Made by a program: the position numbers and the translations under genes. A stretch of 64,000 bases of DNA from Bifidobacterium thermophilum DSM 20210 (lineage in GTDB: Bacteria; Actinomycetota; Actinomycetes; Actinomycetales; Bifidobacteriaceae): contig JDUB01000018.1 in the NCBI GenBank assembly GCA_000771265.1, positions 1 to 64,000 on the forward strand, read 5' to 3'. The notes under the pieces were generated by a model. It was given only the letters and a program-made list of their open reading frames with translations. It was not told where the DNA came from and did not search any database. Positions 27,596 to 37,100 of this stretch are shown in pieces; the first letter of the stretch is position 1; every line of letters starts with the position of its first letter.

Positions 27596-29518
27596 TCACG
27601 CTGCGTCCGCGGCCGCGACGGCATTGCCAGTGGCGCCAGATGCAGCCTTCGCCTGAGCGGCAGGGCTGAGCAACGGACGGACACCCGGACGGTACGCTAC
27701 TTCGTCATTCGACGCACCCGCCGGAACCATCGGCCACACCATCGCGTCCTTCCAGACGCGGAAGTCGATGAGCACCGGACGATCGTTGATCGCGTTGGCC
27801 TTCTTGATCGCCTCAATCGCCTCGTCCTTCGTGAACGCGCGCAGGCCGACGCAATCGTAAGCTTCGGCAAGCTTCACAAAATCAGGCACATCGACGATAT
27901 CGTCACTGTTTTCGCCGTCATTCAGGCTCGTCGCCGAATAATGATGGTCGAAGAACAGCGTCTGCCACTGACGCACCATGCCGTATACGGAATTATTGAT
28001 GATGGCGATTTTGATCGGCGTATGGTCGAGCAGGGCGGTCGCCAACTCCTCAGAGGTCATCTGGAAGCTGCCGTCGCCGTCGATCAGCCATACCGGCTTG
28101 CGGCCGTTGAATTCACGCTGTGAGCCGACTTTCGCGCCAATCGCAGCGGGCAGACCGAAGCCCATCGTGCCGAGACCGCCGGAAGAAATCCACGAATGCG
28201 GATGCTCGAAGTCAATAAGCTGCGACGCCCACATCTGATGCTGGCCGACGCCCGCGACCCAAATGGTCTCCGGATCCGCGTTCTTGGACAGCTGCTCGAC
28301 AACCCACTGCGGGGAGAGCGAACCGTCCACGGGGGCGTCCTGCGGCTCGTCGTACGTGGTCGGATACTTTTCACGCCATTCGTTGATCTGTGCCCACCAC
28401 GGCTTGAGGTTTGGCTTGCTGTGGATAGCCTGCTGACGCTTGATTTCGGGGATTAGGTCGTCAAGCACTTCGGCCACGTCGCCGACGATTGGCACGTCTG
28501 GCTGACGGTTCTTGCCGATTTCTGCCGGGTCGATGTCGATGTGGATGACGCGGGCGGCGGGAGCGAAGGAATCAAGCCGGCCGGTCACTCGGTCGGAGAA
28601 TCGCGAACCGATGGCAACCAGCAGATCGCAACGCTGGACCGCGCCGGTCGCGGCGATGGTGCCGTGCATACCGAGCATGCCGAGCACCTTCGGGTCGGAA
28701 TCCGGGACGATGCCGCGTGCGGGAAGCGTAGTGACGATTGGTGCGCCCGTCAGATCGGCGAGTTCCTTGACCTGCTTACCGGCGTTGGAGCGGACCGCGC
28801 CGCCACCTACATACAGCACCGGGCGGTAGGACTGCGAGAACAGCTTCGCAGCATCCGACAGCACATGGCCATGCGCCTTGGTGGTGGGGTTGTAGCCGGG
28901 AAGAATCATCCGCTGCGGCCAGGAGTAATACATCTGGCCGTTTTGCGCGGTCTTCGTCAAATCGACGACCACCGGGCCGGGGCGGCCGGAACCGGCGATG
29001 TAGTAGGCTTCGGCGAGCACGCGCGGAACATCCTGCGCATTCGTGACCAGATATGAATGCTTGGCGACCGGGTAGGTGATGCCGACGATATCGGCCTCCT
29101 GGAAGGCATCGGTACCGATGGCGCCCACGCCCACCTGGCCGGTGATGACGACCATCGGGATGGAATCCATATTGGCGTCCGCGATGGCGGTGACCACGTT
29201 CGTGGCGCCCGGGCCGGAGGTGACGATGCACACGCCGACCTTGCCGGTCGCGACGGCGTATCCTTCTGCCGCATGGCCTGCAGCCTGCTCATGACGGGTC
29301 AGCACGAAGCGGAACTTGGTGTGCTGGTTGATGGCGTTGTAAACAGGCAGGATGGCTCCGCCGGGGATGCCGAATACGTCCTTGACGCCCAGATCCTCCA
29401 GCGCACGGACCAGCGCCTGTGCGCCGGTCATTTTCTCACCGTCGACGATGGACTGTTTCTCCGTTGCGGGTGCCTTAGGCACGCCGCTGAATGCCTGAAG
29501 TGGCGTTGGTGTAGCCAT
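27596..29518 (-). CDS. ilvB: Acetolactate synthase large (catalytic) subunit
   Basis: A 640-residue thiamine-diphosphate enzyme that condenses pyruvate in valine, leucine and isoleucine synthesis. It has the active-site segment GIPGGAILPVYNAI with RHEQAAGHAAEGYA, the FAD-binding middle domain, and the ThDP motif IDGDGSFQMTSEELATA...NN. The first ~28 residues (Pro/Ala-rich) are variable. The ATG at 29518 follows GAGAGGG; an ATG 12 bp upstream is less well placed. It precedes ilvN. Confidence 0.96.
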   Translation of the reverse strand: MATPTPLQAFSGVPKAPATEKQSIVDGEKMTGAQALVRALEDLGVKDVFGIPGGAILPVYNAINQHTKFRFVLTRHEQAAGHAAEGYAVATGKVGVCIVTSGPGATNVVTAIADANMDSIPMVVITGQVGVGAIGTDAFQEADIVGITYPVAKHSYLVTNAQDVPRVLAEAYYIAGSGRPGPVVVDLTKTAQNGQMYYSWPQRMILPGYNPTTKAHGHVLSDAAKLFSQSYRPVLYVGGGAVRSNAGKQVKELADLTGAPIVTTLPARGIVPDSDPKVLGMLGMHGTIAATGAVQRCDLLVAIGSRFSDRVTGRLDSFAPAARVIHIDIDPAEIGKNRQPDVPIVGDVAEVLDDLIPEIKRQQAIHSKPNLKPWWAQINEWREKYPTTYDEPQDAPVDGSLSPQWVVEQLSKNADPETIWVAGVGQHQMWASQLIDFEHPHSWISSGGLGTMGFGLPAAIGAKVGSQREFNGRKPVWLIDGDGSFQMTSEELATALLDHTPIKIAIINNSVYGMVRQWQTLFFDHHYSATSLNDGENSDDIVDVPDFVKLAEAYDCVGLRAFTKDEAIEAIKKANAINDRPVLIDFRVWKDAMVWPMVPAGASNDEVAYRPGVRPLLSPAAQAKAASGATGNAVAAADAA

Positions 29519-29668
29519 GATCCCTCTCATGTGTGTATTGGTGGTGCTCCGCTGCGGCGTCGCCCCTGGTGAGGCGCAACCCGGTGAGGCTCCTGTGCCG
29601 CTTGTCCCGCTTGTGGCGGTCTGGCAGGCAAGATAGTTGTATTGGTCTTATCGTAATCGCCTGTGGAG

Positions 29669-29720
29669 AGATAATCGCCGGACCGACCACATGATGGTAA
29701 CGGTTCGGCGATTATCTCTG
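29669..29720. other. 17-bp-arm inverted repeat between rnc and ilvB
   Basis: GAGATAATCGCCGGACC and GGTTCGGCGATTATCTC flank a ~17-base centre, about 110 bp past the rnc stop and 150 bp before the ilvB start on the minus strand. No U-tract follows. It may be a terminator, a leader element of ilvB, or an RNase III target. No Val/Leu/Ile-rich leader peptide is visible in 29519-29828. Confidence 0.55.
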
Positions 29721-29828
29721 TAGAGGTGTTGTGGCTGGGTGAGGGCGTTGCGGCTGCCTGCGGGGCTGGCCAGCACGTTGCCTGCGGAGACCTGTGCGCC
29801 TGCCTGCAACGGTGGCGTGTACGGGCCG

Positions 29829-30872
29829 TCAGGCGGCGTCGGTTGCGTGGTCGGTGCCGGTGGTTGCGGTGCCGTCGTCAGCGTTGCTGTTGCCGCTGAT
29901 GCCCTTACCGTCGTTGCTGCCATTAACATCTGCGGTATCGCTGGAGCCTGCATGGGCGCGCATACGATTGCAGTCACGTTCGCGTTGTTTGAGCGTATGC
30001 CACGCCTGTTCCGCCGCGGCAAGTTGCGCCTTGCGCTTGCTGGTCCCCGAACCGGTCCCCAGCAGCGGGTCCTCGCCTTCCTGCGCGATCGAGCCATGTT
30101 CGTCGCGGATCGGCAGTGTCCAGCGCTTGCCATATCCGCCGGGAAGAATGGCCCGGGCGGTGAACTGTTGCGCATATTCCGGACCGCTGACCGACATGCG
30201 GTACACCGGCTCGGTCAAATCCATGTGATGGGCGAGCACGGTCAGCGAGGTCTTCCAATCCAAAGCCGGGCCTTCTGTGGCGACTTCCCGGAGCGTATCG
30301 TCCACCAGTCGGTGAACCACCTCACGCGCCCCATCGATGCCGTGTTCGACGAAAGTGGCGCCGATCAGGGATTCAACGATGTCGCACAGAATGGAACTTT
30401 TATCAGCTCCGCCGGATTCGGATTCGCCGTGGCCGAGCAGAATGAATCGTCCGACATGGAGTTTGTCGCGCGCAATGGCCGACAACGATTCCTCGGACAC
30501 CGCCTTGGCGCGCATCTTCGCCAGCTGCCCTTCCGTCATGTCGGGATGCGCCTTGAACAGGGTCTCTGTGGAGACCAGTTCCAGCACTGCATCGCCGAGG
30601 AACTCCAGCCGCTCATAGTTGGGGGCGCCGGGATGCTCATGGGAGAACGAGCGGTGCGTCAACGCCTGGACGAGGAGCTCAGGGCTGATGGTGGTGCCGA
30701 GTGCGTCGAGCAGTTCCTTGGTCGGCGCCTGATCTGCCGCTTCCTGTCCGGAAACGCCGACATGATGCCGTTGCTGGGACATCTCGTCGGTATGGTTTGC
30801 GGGCGATGCGCCGGATGGGTGACGCTTGTGTTGGTGTTGATGTTCTGATGTGCCGTCGCGGTTGATAGCCAT
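29829..30872 (-). CDS. rnc: Ribonuclease III
   Basis: A 347-residue double-strand-specific RNase for rRNA and mRNA processing. The signature NYERLEFLGDAVLEL is near residue 82 and the second acidic motif (DIVESLIGATFVEHG) near 165. The dsRNA-binding domain follows (WKTSLTVLAHHM...GYGKRW...SKRKAQLAAAEQA). The last ~50 residues are Asn/Gly/Asp/Thr-rich and the first ~30 His/Ser-rich, both outside the family core. The ATG at 30872 was chosen; an ATG at residue 31 (MSQQRHH) is an alternative. Confidence 0.93.
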   Translation of the reverse strand: MAINRDGTSEHQHQHKRHPSGASPANHTDEMSQQRHHVGVSGQEAADQAPTKELLDALGTTISPELLVQALTHRSFSHEHPGAPNYERLEFLGDAVLELVSTETLFKAHPDMTEGQLAKMRAKAVSEESLSAIARDKLHVGRFILLGHGESESGGADKSSILCDIVESLIGATFVEHGIDGAREVVHRLVDDTLREVATEGPALDWKTSLTVLAHHMDLTEPVYRMSVSGPEYAQQFTARAILPGGYGKRWTLPIRDEHGSIAQEGEDPLLGTGSGTSKRKAQLAAAEQAWHTLKQRERDCNRMRAHAGSSDTADVNGSNDGKGISGNSNADDGTATTGTDHATDAA

Positions 30873-31278
30873 GCTGGGCCCCCTGTCTGTGTCCTGTTCT
30901 GCCGTCACGCATGTGCGTGACGGCTCGGCGGCTTCCGGTGTTCTGCTGACGGCCGAATCAGGGGATGTCCCCGTTGTGGTAGCCGGCAGGATGCCTGAAG
31001 TCCATGTCTTGATGGCTTGCGCGTCGGGGATTGCTCGTCGGTTGCTCGTCGGTTGGCAGGCATTCCTTCTGTGCAAGACCTGACCACTATCATACCGGCG
31101 GTCGTGATATTGCCGGTCCGCGGCGCAACGCACCCAGAGGGGACGGGTGGGGGTATCTGCTTGGTATGCTGCGTCTCGGTCGCACCGCGGGCGGGATCGT
31201 CGCAGATACGACAGAACCCTGCCACCCGTCGATGGCAGGGTTCTGATTTACTGAATTACCTCAGCTGCTCCGGAGCGC
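30873..31278. other. Intergenic region between rpmF and rnc
   Basis: About 400 bp containing the rpmF terminator (31212-31246) and probably the rnc promoter. The rnc frame stays open through part of it, but without ribosome-binding site or family similarity. No other gene is supported. Confidence 0.4.
31212..31246 (-). terminator. Terminator of rpmF
   Basis: CAGAACCCTGCCA and TGGCAGGGTTCTG form a 13-bp stem around an 8-base loop, about 30 bp past the rpmF stop on the minus strand. Confidence 0.75.
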
Positions 31279-31473
31279 TCACTTGGTGTGGGCGGACTGG
31301 ATGGCGTCACGATAGACGCGGCCGCGGAAGGATCCGCAGCTCGGGCAAGCCACGTGCGGCAGCGTCGGAGCGCCGCAGTTTGGGCAGGTGACGGTCTGCG
31401 CGGCAGACGCTTTCCAGTTCGCGCGACGCGAATGCGTATTGGCGCGCGAGGTCTTGTACTTAGGCAGTGCCAT
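31279..31473 (-). CDS. rpmF: 50S ribosomal protein L32
   Basis: A 64-residue protein matching L32 along its length ([23 protein letters not shown]). The CPNC and CPSC pairs show the zinc-binding form. It follows the DUF177 gene, the widely conserved yceD-rpmF order. Confidence 0.96.
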   Translation of the reverse strand: MALPKYKTSRANTHSRRANWKASAAQTVTCPNCGAPTLPHVACPSCGSFRGRVYRDAIQSAHTK

Positions 31474-31569
31474 GGTGTAATCCTCTATTTCGTTCGAACG
31501 ATTGAGCTTAAGCGTTCAGAATTGTACCGCATAGCTCGTACAACGTCCATCGGGGCGGCATGGCGCCGG

Positions 31570-32163
31570 TCAGCGATCCTTCGTTTCCCGCTCAAGCTGT
31601 TCCTTGAGCCCGGCGAGTGCCGCGAATCGGATGTCTGTGGTGTCGTGCTTGTGTTCGGGGTGCTCGTTGAGGTTGATGCCGCATTGCGGGCACAAGCCTT
31701 TGCAGTCGGGCTGGCACAGCGGTTGCAGCGGCAGGCTTTCGGCGAAGGTGTCGCGCAGCAGGGCCTCGAGATCGGCGAAGCAACCGTCGGGGCTAAGCGG
31801 GTAGGTGTCTTCGGATTCCTCTTCTCCGGCGATGATGTCGGTGTCGTCGTCCGTTTCGTCTTCCTTGTAGGAGTAGGGGAAGAACGCGGTGACGTCGGTG
31901 CCCCAGTCGTGTTGCAGGGGTTTGAGGCAGCGGGTGCATTCCGCGTGGACGGGGGCGGTGATGTGGGCGTGGAATACCAGGCCGTCCACGATGGAGTCGA
32001 ACGCTCCGTTCACATGAATCGGTTCACCTTCGGTCACGCCGACAATGGCGTCGCCGATTCCGCTCGGGGCGGGGAAGTCCGCGTCCACGGGGGAGCTTTG
32101 CCCCGGTCGTGAGGCGACTTGCGCCACGGATACTGCCCATGCTGAATCTTCTGGACGTGCCAT
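31570..32163 (-). CDS. YceD/DUF177-family protein
   Basis: A 197-residue acidic protein of the DUF177 family (YceD), tied to 23S rRNA maturation in several bacteria by its invariant pairing with rpmF. The conserved features are the AECTRCLKP motif mid-protein and the C-terminal CxxDCKGLCPxCGINLNE cysteine cluster. The ATG at 32163 starts 1 bp after the stop of the upstream SepIVA-like gene, with CGGAGGC inside that gene. Confidence 0.88.
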   Translation of the reverse strand: MARPEDSAWAVSVAQVASRPGQSSPVDADFPAPSGIGDAIVGVTEGEPIHVNGAFDSIVDGLVFHAHITAPVHAECTRCLKPLQHDWGTDVTAFFPYSYKEDETDDDTDIIAGEEESEDTYPLSPDGCFADLEALLRDTFAESLPLQPLCQPDCKGLCPQCGINLNEHPEHKHDTTDIRFAALAGLKEQLERETKDR

Positions 32164-32164
32164 A

Positions 32165-33214
32165 TCAAGCCTCCGGATAGTCGTCTGATTGGATGTGGTC
32201 AAGCCGTGCGCTCGCTTCGCGTTCGCGCTGATCGAGTACTGTCAGGCCGCCCCGCACATCTTGGCTGAGCTTGTCGAGCTGGTCTTGCAGACCTTGCATG
32301 ACATCGGTGCAGTACTGGTTGGCGCCGCTGGTGAGTTTGTCGGCTTGTGTTTGTGCCTGGTCGAGGATAGCACGCGCTTTCTGCTTCGCGATATTGGTGA
32401 TGTTGTCCTGCCCGGCGAGGAACTGCGCCTGCTCCTGGGCGTCCCGCACGATGTCCGCGGCGCGGCTTTGGGCGGACGAAACGACCGCGTTCGCTTGGGT
32501 CTGCGCGTTTTCGAGACGGCGTTCCGCTTCGCGCATGAGTGCTGAGGCGCGCTCGAGCTGGACAGGCAGCATGTTCTTGAGCTCGTCGAGCTGGCTGGCG
32601 AATGCGTCGCGGTCGATTCTGACTTGGGAAGGCGTGAAGATGCTGCTTTTTGCCTCATCAAGTTGCTGTTCGAGAGTGTCGATGATGTCGTAGACGGTGG
32701 TGAATTCCGCGCGGCTCTGGTCTTCCGGATCGGCGTGCGGGTCAAGGGCGTGCTGATCGGTGGCATGCTGGTCGCGTCGCGAGTTGGCACGCACATCATT
32801 GCGACCGGTGGAAGCGTCTGCGCGGTCGTCGTCCCCGGGAGTGTCTGAGTTAGCGCCGCCGTGGCTCGACGGGTCGCGCAAATCCGGCAGGGAGGACATA
32901 TCGAACGGGGAGAACATCGGTTTCGCCGTCGGTTTCGTGTTTTCGGGGTGTTCTGCGACTTGTGCGGTACGAGTGTTGCCGTCATGGGGGACACCGCTCG
33001 GGTCACTCCCCGCGGCGGGTTCGTCTTGCCTGGCGTCGGCGGATGGTGCCGATGCCGAAAGCGGTGTGGTCTGGTGTTGTGCGGGAGTCTGGGCGTTTGC
33101 TGACATGCTGGCTGACGCGCTGGCTGGTTCGCTTGCCGGATTGCCCGTCTGGCCGTCGCTGGTATCGGTTGCGTGCTGAGGATCGTTGGCGTTGTTGGCT
33201 TCCTCGCCTGTCAT
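32165..33214 (-). CDS. SepIVA/DivIVA-like coiled-coil protein
   Basis: A 349-residue protein. Residues 1-165 are a disordered Ala/Ser/Asp/Pro-rich region. The rest is helical coiled coil (FTTVYDIIDTLEQQLDEAKSS, later RMREAERR- and DAQEQAQFL-type heptads). This matches the mycobacterial SepIVA (Rv2927c) group by composition and by gene order with DUF177 and rnc. SepIVA organises septation and polar growth; that role here is inferred. The ATG at 33214 follows AAGGAGA. Confidence 0.72.
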   Translation of the reverse strand: MTGEEANNANDPQHATDTSDGQTGNPASEPASASASMSANAQTPAQHQTTPLSASAPSADARQDEPAAGSDPSGVPHDGNTRTAQVAEHPENTKPTAKPMFSPFDMSSLPDLRDPSSHGGANSDTPGDDDRADASTGRNDVRANSRRDQHATDQHALDPHADPEDQSRAEFTTVYDIIDTLEQQLDEAKSSIFTPSQVRIDRDAFASQLDELKNMLPVQLERASALMREAERRLENAQTQANAVVSSAQSRAADIVRDAQEQAQFLAGQDNITNIAKQKARAILDQAQTQADKLTSGANQYCTDVMQGLQDQLDKLSQDVRGGLTVLDQREREASARLDHIQSDDYPEA

Positions 33215-33377
33215 GCTGTCTCCTTGCTACCTGTGGTGTCCTGTGGCTGTCAGTGCCGGTGTGCGGTCGGTCGCGCTCGCCGCATCCGCAATGTTCTGCT
33301 GCCACATTGTTGCGTCTTCCTCTATCGTAGGCGATACGTCGGCGGTGTCGGGATCGTTTGCCGTGGTGTGTTACCGG

Positions 33378-33884
33378 TTATTTCCCGGCTTGTTGACCCT
33401 GTTCTTCCTCATGCAACGCCCGTTCGAGCAGGGGGATGACGCAATCGGGGACCATGCCGGTCACATCGCCACCATGGCGGGCGACATCTTTGACGACGGA
33501 ACTGGAAATGTGCTCAAGCACCGGGTCGGCGGGCAGAAACAGGGTTTCCACGCCGGCGAGTTTGCGGTTAACGAGCGCCATGCCGAGTTCCGCTTCGTAA
33601 TCGCCGTTCTGCCGCAGGCCTTTGACGATGACGGTCGCGCCCACTTTCTTGCAATAATCGGTGATAAGGCCGTCGGTGGATGCGACGGTCACGTTGTCGC
33701 AGGTTCCTCCGAGGGCCTGACGGATGATATCAACCCGGGTGTGTTCTGAAAACATCGGTGTTTTCGCTGCATTGACGGCTACGACCACATGCACTTGCGT
33801 GAAGAAACGCGAGCAGCGTCGGATAACGTCAAGATGTCCGGCGGTTACCGGGTCGAACGAGCCGGGGCATACTGCGATAGTCAT
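33378..33884 (-). CDS. coaD: Pantetheine-phosphate adenylyltransferase
   Basis: A 168-residue enzyme making dephospho-CoA from 4'-phosphopantetheine and ATP. It has the nucleotidyltransferase HxGH-type [14 protein letters not shown] at the N-terminus, [20 protein letters not shown], and the [16 protein letters not shown] motif near the end. Length is normal. It leads the coaD-sepIVA-DUF177-rpmF-rnc gene run, with a 163-bp gap after it. Confidence 0.95.
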   Translation of the reverse strand: MTIAVCPGSFDPVTAGHLDVIRRCSRFFTQVHVVVAVNAAKTPMFSEHTRVDIIRQALGGTCDNVTVASTDGLITDYCKKVGATVIVKGLRQNGDYEAELGMALVNRKLAGVETLFLPADPVLEHISSSVVKDVARHGGDVTGMVPDCVIPLLERALHEEEQGQQAGK

Positions 33885-33910
33885 AGCACAAGCGTACCGC
33901 GTTTCCCGCC

Positions 33911-34037
33911 GGGAGCGTCAGCCGTCTCAACGTCGGTAGAAGGTCGCGCTTCTGTTTCTGCCGACGCTGAGTGGGTCGTGAGCGTCGTTAGAGGGTTGTG
34001 CCGACGCTGAGTGGGTCGTGAATGTCGGTAGAAGGTG
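33911..34037. repeat. CCGACGCTGA-family hairpin repeats, about three units
   Basis: GAGCGTCAGC/ACGTCGGTAGAAG, then TTTCTGCCGACGCTGAG (from 33955) with GAGCGTCGTTAGAG, then CCGACGCTGAG at 34001 with GAATGTCGGTAGAAG. The two CCGACGCTG cores are 40 bp apart. It lies between divergent coaD and DUF3039. Confidence 0.8.
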
Positions 34038-34144
34038 GCGGGGCGACGGGCCGTGGGCGCTTCCGGCGATGTGCCGCCGCCGTCGGATATCTCGCGTGAC
34101 TATGATGGTGACATCGACGACAATCCGGTGGAAGGCGGAAACTC

Positions 34145-34609
34145 ATGAACAGGTACGGAGAAAGCATCAGTGGCAACAAGAATATGCTCGTGGAAGAATC
34201 CTTCGATACGCTCAAGGCATCGGGCTCAGCGGCAGGCATAGCAACGGGCCAAGCTGCGGGCGCCACGGCCGAATTCTCTGCGGGTTCCGTGGTGGGGCTG
34301 ATCGCACGCGATGCGGATGAGGCGGTCTCCCCGCTGTCGAATCCGGATTCCGCGACCGGCACGGCGGTGTTGGAGCGCCCGCAGGCGGAAGAGAAGCTCA
34401 AAGGCACTGATGACGGCGACGCGGACCGTTTCGCACATTATGTCTCCAAGCGCCGCATGGAGCAGTCGCGCCTGACCGGTCGTCCGGTGGTCGCGTTGTG
34501 CGGCAAGATCTGGGTGCCGAAGCATGATCCGTCGCAGTATCCAGTATGCCCGGAATGCAAGCGCATCTATGAGCAGATGATGGGTGGCGCCGGCAACGGG
34601 GGTGAGTGA
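34145..34609 (+). CDS. DUF3039-family protein
   Basis: A 154-residue actinobacterial protein. The conserved half starts near residue 90: DADRFAHYVSKRRMEQSRLTGRPVVALCGKIWVP, then YPVCPECKRIYEQM. The CGK and CPECK cysteines could bind zinc. Its function is not known. The N-terminal half is Ala/Gly/Ser-rich and variable. A hairpin terminator follows. Confidence 0.88.
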   Translation: MNRYGESISGNKNMLVEESFDTLKASGSAAGIATGQAAGATAEFSAGSVVGLIARDADEAVSPLSNPDSATGTAVLERPQAEEKLKGTDDGDADRFAHYVSKRRMEQSRLTGRPVVALCGKIWVPKHDPSQYPVCPECKRIYEQMMGGAGNGGE

Positions 34610-34666
34610 GCCCAGTTTCCTACCGACATGCCTTCCCGCGTGCGAACGATATCAATATGACGAATA

Positions 34667-34717
34667 CGATGGGCCGGCTGTGGGGCGTTGAAACGTCCTC
34701 GCAGCCGGCCCATCGTG
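34667..34717. terminator. Bidirectional terminator between DUF3039 gene and pncB
   Basis: ACGATGGGCCGGCTG and CAGCCGGCCCATCGT form a 15-bp stem around a 20-base centre, between converging genes. Confidence 0.75.
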
Positions 34718-34841
34718 CATATGGATGCAAAACCATGCGCTGATTGACGTCACCTGCTCACCGCATCGCAGCAACGGCGACAATCATTGCGCTACCAGCA
34801 CCATCGCAGCGCTGATGACGCCGGTCAACCATCAATCACAG

Positions 34842-36164
34842 TCACAGCACCGTCGTTTCGGTCGGGATCGCCGGATCGCCCTTCATCAGGCTTTGCGCGG
34901 TAATCGGCAGCTCGGCCAACGCCTTCGCGCGGTAGTTGTGTGCGTTGACAATCGCGTCATGACCCTGGTAATCATGGTTGATTTCGCCATGATCGACGTA
35001 CTGCACGAGCAGGTCCTTCCAATCCTCGGGCGCCTGAAAATCGGCCAGCTTGCTCTCGGAACCGGATATGACGTGTTCGCAATCCGCGAGATTGTACTCA
35101 TAGGAGCGGTAGGCGAGTTTACGCCCGGGCACGGTCGCTTTGTCCTTGGATTTCTTGGCGACCGGCTCCATGATGCCGTCTGCGTTCTCGCGCTCGGTCA
35201 GCTTGTAGACCATCGCGCAGGTCGGGGCGCCGGACCCGGTGACGAGCATCGTACCCACGCCATAGGAGTCGACCGGTGCGGTCTGCAGCGCGGCGAGCGC
35301 GTATTCGTCGAGGTCGTTGGTGACAGTGATGGTCGTGGAAGTCGCGCCCAGGGCATCCAGTTCGTTGCGCACGCGTTGCGCCATCGCGGCCAGGTCGCCC
35401 GAATCGATGCGCACACCGCCGAGATCAGGGCCGGCGACTTCGACGGCGGTTTTCACGGCTTCCTCAATGTTGTACGTGTCGACCAGCAGTGTGGTGCTTT
35501 TGCCAAGCGCGTTGATTTGCGATTCGAAGGCCTCGCGCTCGCTGTCATGTACGAGGGTGAAGCAGTGGGCCGCCGTGCCGATGGCTTTGAGTCCGTACAG
35601 CTGGGCGGCCAGCAGGTTCGCGGTGCCTTGGAAGCCGCCGACGACCGCCGCGCGTGCTGCGGCGACCGCGGCCCATTCGTTGGTGCGCCTGCCGCCCATA
35701 TCCATGCAGGGGCGATCCTTGGCGGCGCTGACCATGCGGGAGGCGGCGGAGGCGACGGCGGAATCATAGTTGAGGATGGACAGCAGCAAGGTTTCGAGCA
35801 GCGTGCACTCGCCGAAAGTGCCCTCGACTTGCAGGACCGGTGAATTCGGGAAGAACATCTCGCCTTCGCGATACCCCTTGATTGAGCCGGTGAAGCGGAA
35901 GTCCTTGAGCCAGTTGAGCGTCTCCTTGCTCACGATTTTGCGGTCGGCGAGGAATGCGAGGTCGTCATCATCAAGATGGAAGTGTTCAAGCGCGTCGAGG
36001 ATGCGCCCGGTGCCGGCGAGCACACCGTAGCGGCGGCCTGCGGGCAGATGCCGGGTGAAGATCTCGAAGACGCATGGGCGGTTTGCGGTTCCGTCCTTGA
36101 GCGCGGCGTCCAGCATGGTGTATTCGTACATGTCGGTCATCAGTGCCGGTGAGTAATCAACCAT
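34842..36164 (-). CDS. pncB: Nicotinate phosphoribosyltransferase
   Basis: A 440-residue enzyme of NAD salvage, joining nicotinate and PRPP with ATP. Typical segments are LMTDMYEYTMLDAAL at the start, FEIFTRHLPAGRRYGVLAGTGR, the catalytic GVRIDSGDLAAMA region, and GTMLVTGSGAP. Length fits the bacterial PncB2-like form. It appears monocistronic. Confidence 0.94.
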   Translation of the reverse strand: MVDYSPALMTDMYEYTMLDAALKDGTANRPCVFEIFTRHLPAGRRYGVLAGTGRILDALEHFHLDDDDLAFLADRKIVSKETLNWLKDFRFTGSIKGYREGEMFFPNSPVLQVEGTFGECTLLETLLLSILNYDSAVASAASRMVSAAKDRPCMDMGGRRTNEWAAVAAARAAVVGGFQGTANLLAAQLYGLKAIGTAAHCFTLVHDSEREAFESQINALGKSTTLLVDTYNIEEAVKTAVEVAGPDLGGVRIDSGDLAAMAQRVRNELDALGATSTTITVTNDLDEYALAALQTAPVDSYGVGTMLVTGSGAPTCAMVYKLTERENADGIMEPVAKKSKDKATVPGRKLAYRSYEYNLADCEHVISGSESKLADFQAPEDWKDLLVQYVDHGEINHDYQGHDAIVNAHNYRAKALAELPITAQSLMKGDPAIPTETTVL

Positions 36165-36239
36165 GATTTGTCCTTCTCGTGATGTTCTCGTGATTGGGTC
36201 CGTTGCCGGTTAGCGTAGTCCGACGGCACTCGCCGTGCA

Positions 36240-36313
36240 AGCGTCGGTGGAAGGGTCTGCCGACGCTGAGGGGGGGTTGTGAGTGTCGACAGAGGGTTGT
36301 GCCGACGGTGAGG
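36240..36313. repeat. CCGACGCTGA-family hairpin repeat
   Basis: AGCGTCGGTGGAAG, CTGCCGACGCTGAG (core at 36260), GAGTGTCGACAGAG and CCGACGGTGAG (36302) alternate in both orientations, cores 42 bp apart. It lies in the divergent gap between pncB and the Pr6Pr gene. Confidence 0.75.
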
Positions 36314-36336
36314 CGGGGCGGGCGTAAGCTGACGGT

Positions 36337-36969
36337 ATGAGATTCATTGCGGGTGTCTGGCGTCTGGCAATTGCCGCGCTGTGCTTCGTCGGCACATACG
36401 AGGCGTGGACGATTCCCAATCGATGGGTGTATTTTACATTCCAAACTGGGTTCATGCTCGGCATCGTCATGCTGTGGTCCGGCGCCGCGAGCCTGCTCAA
36501 AGGCATCCAACCGCCCGCATGGCTCAAAGGCTGCCTGACGGTGTACGCGATCATCACCGCGCTGGTCGCGTTCCTGCTCATGCCGCCGGATGACCCGCAT
36601 TACGTGCCTCAAGTGCTCGGCATCATGACCAACACGATGCTGCATCGTATTGCGCCGGTCATGGCCGTGGTTGATTTCCTGCTGTTCGACCCGCACCGGC
36701 GGTTCAAACCAAGCTATGTGCTCAGCTGGATGGGCTACTTTCCGATTTATCTTGCCTTTGTGGTGATTCGCGCACAGTTGTGGCCGCATTCGGGCCCGTC
36801 GGTTGGCGGCAACCCGTACCCGTACACCTTCATCGATTTGGGGCAGCTAGGGTGGAGCCAGTTCATCGTCAACATCGTGGGCCTTGCCATCGGATTCCTG
36901 CTGGTCGCGCTCGCCGTGTTCCTCATTGACCGGATCCTGCCTGAGAAGTCGCTGTTGCGCTCGCAGTGA
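36337..36969 (+). CDS. Pr6Pr-family membrane protein
   Basis: A 210-residue protein with six hydrophobic segments and characteristic Pr6Pr features: an early FQTG loop, LLFDPHRRFKPSY before the fourth segment, and YPYTFIDLGQLGW before the last. The family (related to FAR-17a/AIG1) has no settled bacterial function; in some genomes it is called an integral membrane regulator. It is followed 130 bp later by rph. Confidence 0.83.
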   Translation: MRFIAGVWRLAIAALCFVGTYEAWTIPNRWVYFTFQTGFMLGIVMLWSGAASLLKGIQPPAWLKGCLTVYAIITALVAFLLMPPDDPHYVPQVLGIMTNTMLHRIAPVMAVVDFLLFDPHRRFKPSYVLSWMGYFPIYLAFVVIRAQLWPHSGPSVGGNPYPYTFIDLGQLGWSQFIVNIVGLAIGFLLVALAVFLIDRILPEKSLLRSQ

Positions 36970-37100
36970 GCGGTGCCGCACGGTGACTGTCTCGGACATA
37001 CGGGCGTTGCGCTGTGCTAGGTTGAGAGCGTACGAAGGATGATACGCCGGTAGGCCCGGCACATTGCAGATAATTGCAGATGAAAGAACGCGAGGCAGAC

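Noticed and set aside
29519..29668. Leader peptide or T-box controlling ilvB
   Set aside because: The only short frame (MWSVRRLSLHRRLR) is not rich in Val, Leu or Ile in tandem, and no T-box TGGN sequence with terminator/antiterminator was found.
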